In this document: in pieces, positions 54,926-64,000 of the stretch
Position numbering within the stretch: position 1 is the first letter of the stretch
Layout: every line of letters starts with the position of its first letter
Origin: Terfezia claveryi
Lineage: Eukaryota; Ascomycota; Pezizomycetes; Pezizales; Pezizaceae
Direction of reading: 5' to 3'
Length of the DNA: 64,000 nucleotides
NCBI GenBank assembly: GCA_015179025.1
Contig: WHUX01000115.1
Span: 1-64,000, forward strand
Notes under the pieces: generated by a model
The model's database searches: none
What the model was told of the DNA's origin: nothing
The model's input: only the letters and a program-made list of their open reading frames with translations
Position numbers and translations under genes: made by a program

Positions 54926-57205
54926 TCATCCTTCACTATTACCAGAGACCGCAAACCTATACGCACGCCCTGAAAATGGACCGTGGTAACTCACCCAGCT
55001 ATCTTTGTCAATGATTATTATGTTGTCAGGGAGGTCGACTATATCAGAACACGCATAGTTCGGTGCACTGACGATAAGGATGTCCAGAGGATCTGTTCCG
55101 ATGGCCTTGGTTATCTCAGTGAGGAGCTGCTTGCGACTAAGCTTAAGTCCGACTTGACTGGTATGCTTCCACTGGTGCACCTCATTCATTACTGGTCCCG
55201 TAGTAGTATCCAAACACATGACAGCATCTCCATATGGCGCTGATGGAGCATTTCTCGCAATATGGTTGCATTTCCGGAGGTCTATCTGTCCTTCTGATTG
55301 ACCTGCCCATTTCGCATGCACTTCCCATACCTTACTATTCTCCTTGGTGGTTCTGGTATTTGTCTGGTTGGTGAGCTGCACACAATTAAGGTGGTGGTTT
55401 TTGAAAATGATATGCTTTGCCTCCCCCATTCTAGCCCCACGATGAATCTCTCCAATTTGGATAATTTCCCCATCAGTGTACATCATTGACTTAAGTTGCC
55501 TGAAATTAATCCTAAAGATTTCCAGGTTGCTCCAACCAAAGACTGCAGGGGCCATTGGATCCTGTTCATGAAACGCATAGTCGTCGAGTTGTAGTTTCTG
55601 AAACAGTAAATCCTCCTTGCACCATAACCATAACCATATATATGGAAGTTCTAGATACCCACTCCCAATCATGTGATTGGGTTCGTTGCTAGGAATAAAT
55701 CGTATCAGGCCGGTTGAGCAAAGCTCATCAACAAGTAGTGTGGTTCCAGGAATAGTACTGTTCGGATAGAGTAGCTTGTTTCCAAGTACAGCTTTAACAA
55801 TCTCAACTTTCGGAAGAGTCGAGGGAAATGCCGATTCATACTGGCTTTTAAGCTTCCCCTCAACCATACTCATCAAGTATGAGATATTTTCTGCTGGGTA
55901 ATTCAATACTTGATCATAGAAGATTTCCATAGCACGGCCGTGACCCCCACAATCATTTTCAGCCTGTAGTAGTGCTGGTCTTCCCTGGAGGTGCCTAGAT
56001 AGTGCTTCACCATTCAGAGTAGGTGACAATAGGGAAGGAACTGGTAAATAAATTCGTTCCCTGTTCGACCTCCTAACCAGTTGCTTTACCGGGACCGACA
56101 ACGTGGATGTGCAGCAGACAAGAATGAATCCTCTATGGGTTAGGTCACCGAGTCTAGTTAGCGCCTCCTCCAGATATACATAATCCCCGGTTTGAGGGTC
56201 AATGAGATTATGAATTCCATCAATCACCAGAATGACCGTTGAGTCGGCCAGAGATTGGTGGTAATATTTGCACACAAGATCTAACACACTGGCGGGGTGA
56301 AGTGACTGGCTACGGTCTCCCGCGTGTATCGATTCCAAGCTCTCGCTGCTCGACAACAGTTGCAACATCATACGAGCCGCAACCGCATGTGTGGGGCTCT
56401 TCCTTTCCTGAGGCGTGATCGTAGTGCCATTTTCAAAGCTGACATGGAACACCCAGGCACGCCTGAGTCGACCCGCAAGCTCTGCATGCACTGGATTCGT
56501 TTCCTCCAAGATCTTGTATACGGTGTGGCGAAATTCGTTTGCGTTTCTCGACTTCCCTGTACCAGCGCCTGCAAGAAACATATAGAGTGGCATGGTTTTT
56601 TTATCGATACGTTGCGCCTTATAGTTCCTGTAATGTTCGGTAAGGGCTGGACGCAATACTTCTTTGACTGCTTCCGCCTGGTAGTCCCACTGTGCACCAC
56701 TAGTGGCAAGGAGGTCCTTTGGAGGTTTATATGCGAGCCCCTGAGGGTACCCAGCACCTTTGGTGTGATAATCTGTCAGCAGGAAACACCACAGCAACGG
56801 AAATTAAAAGGAATGAGTGTTACTTACCAGCACTAGTCACTTTAACCACGACAGTACATTAGCAAATATGCGTACTTAAGAAGGAAATGAGTCTCACATA
56901 CCACGCTCAGGAGTCCTAATGATGATATGAACGCACGCTTCTTGAGGAGGGTCATTTTTGAAAATACCCTCAATTTTGACCATCGGATTCAGCACAGTAT
57001 TGCTATCCAGGTCCGAGTCTGTAACCATGTCGGGTTTATTCCATTTCCACAGTTTAAGATTAGGCGCACGCATGTCCCTTAAACTGAGTGGCCCTTCGAT
57101 TATAATGAGCTTCTTGAGCTCTCCAACAGTATCTCCTCCGTCAATCTTTACTGGAAAGGGTTCGGCATCCGAGTCACCCCAGACTTGACAGAAAAGCCAA
57201 GGCAT
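54926..57205 (-). CDS. Crinkler (CRN) protein: header, P-loop NTPase, PD-(D/E)xK nuclease
   Basis: Exons 57205-56902 and 56772-54926. The intron (129 bp, donor GTATGTG, acceptor CTGACAG) is phase 1 and joins RTPER to DYHTKGAG, giving 716 residues. Residues 1-101 are the ubiquitin-like Crinkler header (LFCQVWGDSD; TVGELKKLI; LKLWKWN; VHIIIRTPER). The NTPase follows, with Walker A AGAGTGKSR (about 169-177) and Walker B VILVIDGIHNL (D about 286). The C-terminal part has D in PYGDAVM (about 617) and QWK in VHQWKHT (about 635-637), the D..(E/Q)xK pattern of restriction-type nucleases. This is the standard NTPase-nuclease architecture of Crinkler-RHS effectors. It looks intact. The host role (pathogenicity, competition or self-recognition) cannot be told from sequence. 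Confidence 0.85.
56773..56901 (-). other. Intron joining CRN header to NTPase exon
   Basis: 129 bp with donor GTATGTG and acceptor CTGCTGACAG, with a GCTAAT branch-like site near the donor side. Its first 58 bases (to 56844) are identical to the intron stub behind the orphan header at 46013-46070. The rest has no counterpart there. Confidence 0.75.
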
Positions 57206-57505
57206 TTAGTGATGAAGGGGGGTGGGAAGGTGTGAAAGAGTGAAGGTGACAAGGATCTGTGTGTATGTAGATGGGAGATGGGCTGAGAGATGTGAGAATG
57301 TAGGCAAATCTCACGATAACCACAGGCCGGACGCTGAGCTCATGCCAAGCCTCTAGTCGTTGAATGCCGGAACATCCATTAGACATAATAATGCTAAGCA
57401 CTCCGTCCAGATTACATAATTGAATAAAGGCTTCTATTGAGAACTATCGTAGCCTACTACCTATCGTAGCTACTACGGAGGGGTCGTGCAACCAGACTAT
57501 CGCTA
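56844..57505 (-). repeat. Right arm of inverted repeat carrying the CRN header
   Basis: Reverse complement of 45588-46070, near identical from the start of translation to the mid-intron breakpoint and more diverged upstream, where both carry the AGTCTGGTTGCAC motif (57483-57505 here). Confidence 0.85.
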
Positions 57506-57556
57506 TAAGGCTCAAGGCAGTAGTGAATATCTGTTCTCATCAAGTTCAGATGACAA

Positions 57557-58169
57557 CCTAAACCTAGGTATTGGACTGCCTCTTGTAGTCTAGGTATGTT
57601 CTCATGTGGACATATGATGTGTCCTACGGCATAGTGGACATGAAACACCTCATGCATGCGTTATTGTTGTTGCTGCTTACGCACATAGAAATATGGCATT
57701 ATTCTGTGCCACAGATTGGTGTGTAACGGCGGGGTCGCGAGGCTATGGCTAAGTAGAAGACAAAAGGCAGTGCTATAGTATATACAAGACTTTGCGTAAA
57801 GAAAGAAGACAGAGAATGCGCATACAGATAGATACTTATACAGAGATCTCAGGAGTCACACATGTTAGTACATATCACACATGTTAAGCAACATCCGCAT
57901 CGATAACCTTATTCTTGTTGAACTGGTTGACGTCGCTAGCTGACGTCGCTTGCCGACATCACTTGCTGACGACGTCGCTTGCTGACATTGCTACTGATGT
58001 CGCCGTGACATGGTGTCGAAATCAGCAATTAATATAGTCTGGTTGCCAATTATTAATACAGTGGAAATACAGCATCATTCTTGGAGCATGTGAAGGACGC
58101 TAGATATTTCCAACATGAAGTAACTACAGACTGATAGGCTTAGTGCCATTTGAATTCATCCGAGTTGAA
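57557..58169. other. Gene-free stretch with GACGTCGC repeats
   Basis: About 57925-58010 carries irregular repeats of TTGCTGACGTCGC. No gene is supported. Confidence 0.5.
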
Positions 58170-58257
58170 TATGGCAGTGACGACGCTAGCAGGTGCCAAT
58201 TACCTACATAACTACGGTAGGAGATCCCGTAGGAATCCCTGGTGTAGATTTTTTTGA
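58170..58257 (+). pseudogene. 5S rRNA-like tail in a dispersed repeat
   Basis: GACGACGCTAGCAGG...TGCCAATTACC then GGAATCCCTGGTGTAGATTTTTTT. The end resembles 5S 3' sequence and terminator; the front resembles 49932-49960. The body of 5S is absent. Confidence 0.45.
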
Positions 58258-59539
58258 CTTCCGTTTTGTCTATGTCCACCACGATGATTATAGTGGTACT
58301 CATCCCAATGCCGATATTCCCCAAATCCCAAAAACATAGCATCTCTTGAAATTCCTCATAAGTCAATAAGTACGAATAGGGGTATTCAGTCTTAAAATAA
58401 TCAAGCGATTAAATTGAAAATTATAATCGACGTTCTAAGCCGAAAATATTCGTTCAAGATTGAGCGACCCTCGATCATAGGATTCAGTTGTTATCGCATT
58501 AGGATTTACTCAGGAGATGCAATTCTGCGGGGTAATTTCTTATCGATAAGTGCCTATTTGTGGTTTAGCGCTTCTCTCGACACAAGCATATGTACGAAAA
58601 AAATAAGAATATTCTTGTATCCAAAATATGCTTATTTACTATGTGGGACTGGCGAATGTATGCTTGTAACCAATATATGCTTAAATCCGGTATGCTTGTA
58701 TCGAGAGACCTCTGTATTATATTAGAGAAAATTTAGAAACATCTCTAATCCTTTTTCAAGTTCTTATTGCACCCGGTCCAAAACACCTTAGCAAGATCAC
58801 AAAATAATTGGCTATTACTGTGGTAGCTAGTAATTTTTTCTTTTCAAAGTATAAGTATGTATATACAAGGCAATAATTTGGCGAGATTATTTATAATAAT
58901 ACACGGATAAGTAGTTTATACCTAGTCTGGGAAGCTCAATACTGTGGGGGAGCAGAATGAGCGAAGAGGCGGGGTAGGGGAACGAGGGTGTAAGGGGGAA
59001 CGGTGGGACTGGAGGTGCATGGTGGTGGAAGCAGGAGCATACAAGGGCATGGAGGGGAATGTATAGGCGGAAGCACGGTTAGGAGGAGACGAGGGTGAGA
59101 GAGGGGGCAGGGAGAGTCAAATAGCCGGAAAGGGTGGAAGTGAGATGAGACGGCTGGATGAGGTAATATGTACACTAGTGGGTCGATAGCGCTCAGACTG
59201 GAAAGGACCTCTCTCTCCACGTGCTTTCCTACTCATATCAATACTCGGGGAATCTCGGATCTACACACAAGATGAAATCCACTTACTACCAGACCAATCT
59301 AGGCCAATCCACGCCCCCCATCCCCCCGTTCCTGCCATATAAAAGCATCAGAATATAAATTGTAAGAATACGTTAGTAACCGGGTAGTAAATACCAATAC
59401 TCAGTTCCAGAACAAGCACCCTTTCCTTTCTCCACATATTCTTTCGTCACCGTATGCCCCCTAAAAAAAACCCAACAGAAAAGAAAGATACCAAAGAGAG
59501 GTGTAACCAGTCCCGTAATCTACATCCTCCCTCTCCCGT
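58258..59539. other. Intergenic, AT-rich then purine-rich
   Basis: 58390-58740 is AT-rich with repeated (A)TATGCTTGTA(T/A)C and ends GAGAGACCTCTGTAT, somewhat like the end of a pogo-type DNA element, but no paired inverted end is seen. 58940-59120 is purine-rich on the plus strand. No gene. Confidence 0.4.
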
Positions 59540-62070
59540 TTACTTTCCTGCCTTCATCTGCGCATCAAACTCACCCCCCATCCTCAACACCCCCTCCAAC
59601 ACCTCCGTCCTCAGCTTGCCCCCCCTCCTTTGCACAATCCTCAGCCCCGTCTTCACCGCATTCTTGATCTCCCTACCATTAACCGCTGGCCACTTCTTCG
59701 CCAATCTCTCCACTCCCGAGTATTCTCCCTCAGTCAGCTCCACCTCCCTCACACTCTCCGGCAACTTGCTCACAAAATTCCTCCAAACCTCCACCCTTGC
59801 CTCCTCGCTCAACTCCTTATACCTCATAGCCAAATGAATCCTCGACTTAAATGCTGGATCGAACGTCTCGACGCGGTTTGTGGTCAGGAACATGACTCCG
59901 CGGAAGTACTCTAATAACCGGAGGAATATGCCCACCATGGCATTTCTAATTATCCCTTCTCTACCTCCGCTTGAACTGCGCGCCTCTAGGAAGATATCGG
60001 CTTCGTCGATGAGGAGGATTGCATTCCATGTACCAGCAACCTCGAGGATCTCACTAAGCGTAGACTCCAGACCTGAGGGTTCGGTGCCGAGCTCGCCAGA
60101 GGTAACAGAGTATAATGGCCGGCGGGTATATTCTGCGACGGCCTCCGCCGTGAGAGTTTTCCCTACCCCGGGAGGACCGTGGAGAACAGCTACGAGCCCC
60201 AGACCTTTACTCGGGATAAAGTCGTCGAATTTATATTTCGCCTTATTCTCCCCCACCTCCAACCCCCCGGCGGATGTATTACCGAAGACGTTATCGGTAG
60301 GTGCCGCTTCAACGAGGGAGAGAATGATCTCCTTCTGCTCCTTAGGCAGGACAAGTTTATTGAATGCATCTGGAACCCACTCTACCTCCTTCAAATCCGC
60401 GACCGCAAACTCCGCCCACTTTTTCTCCGCCAGCGCAAAACCCCTCGCGAACGGATGAACCATAGCAGCTTGTTCGTCCGTAAGCGGAATATAGAATTTC
60501 CCAGATTTATCGATGCTTCTCTCTTGGATGTCGTGCTTTACGTTGTTCACATCCAGATCAATCTTCACTCCATTATACCCTTCCTCAAACACATCCCTGT
60601 CGCGATTCCACCATTCTCTATCGCTCTCGGACTTGAACGGGTTTGCGGATTGGAGGGAGGTGATGCTGATTGCACGGTAGGGGTTGATACGAGCAAAGGT
60701 ACTTGGGTCAACCATAACCCGTCCATTGATGGAGTAATAAGTCCTTCGTTCATCTACAATCGGGCCTAATGCGCGGCCTTTGTACACCATATACGACGAC
60801 CCTGAGCACTGGAGTTTCTCCGACTTCCTCCCTCGCTCAATCAATTCCCCAATGACCTTCTCCGCGTCAGGGAGAAACTCCAACGGTACCGCTGGAAGGG
60901 TGGCAATCGGCAACGTCCCCTCAAACGGCGGCACCCCCGCCGCGGAAGCCGCATAACCGAAATTAAACCCATCATGGTCAATCCCGAAGCAATCAAGATG
61001 GAAGCGGGGGTTACATCCCTCTGTAACTTCAACGCCCTTGTATAGTTGGTACAAGGCGGGCTGGTTGTTGTGTGTGTGGGTCAGGAACTTTGTGTGCGGA
61101 GGGAAGATGGTCCAGATGATGTCGTAGGAGACGAGACCTTGTGAAATGAGGGAGTTATAGGAGGCGATTTCCTTGCGTAGCTCGGATTTGATTAACCGTA
61201 TGAAGAGGTTGATGTATTTTACGTCTTCGGTGAGTTCGTCGAGGGATTTGTCGAGGTAGGATTTTCGAGCCGGGGGGGTTCTTTTTGGGAGTCGAGAGGA
61301 GCGTCGTCGTCAGCAAAAAGTGCCTCTTCCTCGTCTTCCTCGCAGTTTTCTGCTTTCTCCTCATCCTTCTTCTCGCCCTCGTTGTCCTCCTGCTTCTCCT
61401 CGACTTTCTCTGCAGCACTAGTCTCCTCAGTAGTCTCCCCTTTCTCCTTCCTCTCCCTCTCCCTCATCTCCTCCTCCTCCTTCTCCTTCTGCTTTCTCTC
61501 CTGATCCTCTATCCTCAACATCCTCAATCTCTCCCTCCACAAGCCCCTAACCACCTCAAACTCGTTCCTATAAAAGAATAGCGGTTTCGGTGGACAACTC
61601 ATGCTGACCCTCTCGGTCTTGAAGCTCTGCCCCGGATACTTATCTCCAATAATGTCCTCACACAGCTGCTTCAGCACGGGGGCCTTGATCTCCAAAATCT
61701 TTCTCGTGAACTGCCCGGAATTATTGAATGCTGAGGTCAGAGTAAGTGCGTACCCGGCGAACTCGTCCTCGCATTGGCTGAGGGAGGACGTGGTGGCGGG
61801 TTTAGTGACGTATTCGCCGCTGGCGTTGTCGTATTTCGTGATGAGGTTGATGAGGCTAGGAGTCATTTTGACGGGCTCGGAGGGAGAGTCATCTTCATTT
61901 TCAGGGTCGGAAGAGTCTTTGGAGGCTTCCTCTTCGGGGGTGGTGGGTTTTTCATCATTAGAGGGATTGATGGTAGCTTCGGAAGGGGTGGGGACGATGG
62001 AGGAGACACTGGTGTTTGTCCCGGAGGAGGGAGCTTCATCCCGGCATCTGGGGAGCCTGTAGCAGCACAT
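59540..62070 (-). CDS. AAA+ ATPase with DUF7025-like region, one apparent frameshift
   Basis: Two frames belong together. 62070-61219 encodes an acidic, Ser/Thr/Glu-rich N-terminus, a segment beginning LINLITKYDNASGEYVTK and a Glu/Lys coiled region. 61270-59540 encodes YLDKSLDELTEDVKYINLFI, GLVSYDIIWTIFPPHTKFL (DUF7025 style) and the AAA+ core. Core motifs are Walker A GPPGVGKT, Walker B ILLIDEADIF, sensor LTTNR and the arginine-finger region DPAFKSRIHLAMRY. The frames meet at a run of seven G (61272-61278, plus strand); one more base would make about 840 codons continuous. That suggests a sequencing error, a recent mutation or an unseen intron. The start at 62070 is a guess. Such proteins are common in ascomycetes and mostly uncharacterised. 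Confidence 0.75.
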
Positions 62071-63440
62071 TGTGGGCGTTGGTTGCAGTTTGTAGACCCA
62101 GAAACTTCAAAGCCCTGGGGAAGAAAGAATGCAGTGACAGCGGTATCCAACAAAGTTTGGTGAGATGGGTAGATAGATAGATTCGTAACACAGCCCTGGT
62201 GGGGGGGAAGTTCTCTGAGGTATGGTATATAAGAATTCCTCTTTGACGTAGAAAAAAAAACCTTCAACGAGGCTGCCATGTCGGTATCTTTATACTCCTC
62301 GTCTGCTCACCAGATAATGACCTCCTCCCACCCTGCCCCTGATAGGACACGATACCAACTTGTGGATCCTCAAAGCGTCCCTAAGTGAAACCCCCTGCAA
62401 TTGGTGCCATAGATCTGACTGTGCAGTATGCTTAGTGCAGAGTATGAGTCTTCTGCCGATCCCGTCGTCGACATACCGGTACAAATTCGGGTGCTGTGAT
62501 GCGGTGATGCTGCAGCTGGTGCAATTGGGAGGTACCGGTAGTTCTTGTGGGGTCTGCTTCGCATTTTTCCCAGCAAATTGAAGGCTGAGTCGTTGGCCTG
62601 AAATGCCAAGCCCTATGCGATGGGATCAACCCGACGCAGGAGTCATCGGTCCTCGAGGTAACCTCACATGCGGCTGAAAGAAAGGACGAGCTTCACTTTG
62701 ACTCATGCATGCACCTGCCCCTGGTCTCTACTCAGCGCTGCATGATTAGCCCTGTACCGGTACAGTACATATCCCGTTCAATCAATCTAGTGAATATGTG
62801 GGAATGTTAATAGAGGTTTAAAGGCAGGATGCAGGACGCCGCAAATATCCTCCCTTTTGTGCTGGCCGGGCAATCTGTGGCAGTGAGGCCGCGGCTTTGA
62901 ATACTGTAGGTATTAATTTGTTTAGAACGGCTGGGAAGCAGTGCACCAGCTTTTCGTACCCTTAAAAAAAAAAAAATCCATTACATAAAATACTCCAGAT
63001 ACCTATCATAATCCAGGCGTATAGTGTATTAGGAGCTCTTAGGAGGTATGCGGAGATTTGGGAAAAGCCATCAGCTCCTTTGTGGTTTTTTTAATGAGCT
63101 GGCGCTCGGGAGCCATGTGAAGTTGAGGGGTCGCTAGTTTCCATTCGAAGCCTACGACTTTGACAGAGGCAGGAATAGGGAGATAACTCCGGATTGGTTG
63201 TGGACATTATACTTGGAATTTCATTCTTTTCTGTCATCTCTCCTGGATACTGATTCAGTTTGTCGGGGTCTTATACAGTATTATGTACGTAGTTGGACGA
63301 CATCTGGCACTATATCTGGTGTCACAGGGGATCGACCCCTCCCAATGAAGGTTTTGTCAAAGGTTCCAGGCCTCGTCATGAGCTAGGGTCAATTGCGAAT
63401 ACAGACTTTTTTCTAAAACAAACCAAGGGGATCTGGAATC
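62071..63440. other. Intergenic region
   Basis: Contains the upstream side of the AAA+ gene (a minus-strand frame to 62279 may hold part of its leader) and an A-run near 62962. No further gene is supported. Confidence 0.45.
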
Positions 63441-63704
63441 ATGGCCTATTCCCCTAACCGTAATGTCCAATTAATTACATCGATGGCTGAAGGCGATTAT
63501 GCCGGCTGGGCCACCTCGAATCCCTTAAATTTGAAGCCCAATCCTCCACACAAGCCTCTAATTGCAACAGTTGAACAACCATTTTCTTCATTCTCACAAA
63601 CACCAGAAACAAGGATACATTTCCTGTTCTGGAATTTGAAACCGAAGTTTGGGTATTGCGGGAATTGTTATGCTGGGCTGCGGCCGCTTGGTTATAGAGC
63701 CAAG
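63441..63704 (+). CDS. First exon of an unrecognised gene, runs off the window
   Basis: The ATG at 63441 gives MAYSPNRNVQLITSMAEGDY and 88 residues to ...PLGYRAK, then a strong donor GTGAGT at 63705. The exon is rich in Pro, Asn and aromatic residues and has a CGNC pair (FGYCGNCYAGL), possibly half of a metal site. Candidate acceptors lie further right (for example after TGATCAATAG near 63884), but the next exon is not clear. Unread without splicing, the frame would end at about 63737. Function unknown. Confidence 0.4.
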
Positions 63705-64000
63705 GTGAGTTCTACTGTATGTATTGTATGTATATAGCAGGATAGTAAGGTGGTGATTGGAGATATGGTTTAATTAATATTATCTTGTTACCCTTTGAGA
63801 ACCCGTAGCTACCTAATTATACGTACATTTCTTACATTGCTCCTTCTATTGAGACACCCAAACTATTCACTGTGTGATCAATAGGTTAAAGAGAAAGCTA
63901 CATATTAATGTGCATAATAGTTGAAAGCCACAAGCTCATTTGCATGGGTTTTTCTGAACTAACATGCACAGCCTACCTAATTAACGTCGAGGCTTGTTGA
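63705..64000. other. Presumed intron and unassigned right end
   Basis: AT-rich sequence after the GTGAGT donor. No second exon could be assigned with confidence. Confidence 0.35.

Noticed and set aside
56815..56901. A mini-exon inside the CRN intron ending at a GTAAGT donor
   Set aside because: Including it shifts the frame against the NTPase exon, while skipping it joins in frame.
58390..58740. Small DNA transposon (MITE) or 103-codon gene at 58414-58725
   Set aside because: The right end resembles a pogo-type terminus, but I found no matching inverted repeat at the left and no target duplication; the frame has no domain.

Overview
The window reads as a repeat-rich stretch of a filamentous ascomycete nuclear genome. 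The signs are short introns with GT..AG borders and TACTAAT-like branch sites, chromodomain Ty3/gypsy elements, pogo/Fot1 and Copia relics, many C-to-T nonsense changes of the kind left by repeat-induced point mutation (RIP), a fungal-type 5S rRNA gene, and a fungal-style AAA+ ATPase with an upstream DUF7025-like region. I cannot name the species.

Left part (1-40227): transposons inside transposons. A decayed minus-strand Copia element (about 1-7700) is split by a 2.7 kb LTR element without coding genes (3114-5817; two 309 bp LTRs; target duplication CCTTG). Next comes a pogo/Fot1 transposase gene (about 7700-32306). It is cut once by a diverged solo LTR (8009-8470) and again by a large gypsy element, called Gy1 here (8796-30684, two 780 bp LTRs). 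Gy1 is itself cut inside its reverse transcriptase by a chromovirus on the minus strand (E-minus, 13097-25587, 499 bp LTRs, duplication ATATC). E-minus is cut in pol by a plus-strand relative (E-plus, 16977-23310, 563 bp LTRs, duplication ACAGG). A third family member, E3 (33961-40227, minus strand, 577 bp LTRs, duplication GAGGC), lies alone to the right. The E elements have gag and pol in different frames (pol at -1), with a GGGAAAA slippery heptamer before the gag stop, and their LTRs are packed with hairpins. Gy1 has an unusual extra reading frame of about 505 codons between pol and its 3' LTR, and it is bracketed by two copies of the polypurine tract.

Middle part (40228-50456): few genes. 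It holds a 5S rRNA gene with a truncated tandem copy, a short spliced gene fragment, several minisatellites, a G-rich tract, and an orphan Crinkler (CRN) header exon at 45709.

Right part (50457-64000): two minus-strand genes of the Crinkler effector type, each with a P-loop NTPase followed by a likely PD-(D/E)xK nuclease. The one at 54926-57205 carries a header exon almost identical to the orphan at 45709. The two header copies form an inverted repeat about 11 kb apart, and similarity stops in the middle of the intron that joins header to NTPase, which looks like header shuffling in progress. The one at 50457-53192 has a different N-terminal exon and a helix-hairpin-helix-like tail. Further right are an AAA+ ATPase gene with an apparent one-base frameshift (59540-62070) and the first exon of an unrecognised gene (63441-63704).

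All coordinates and motif calls come from reading the sequence. Family assignments rest on motif recognition, with no database search.
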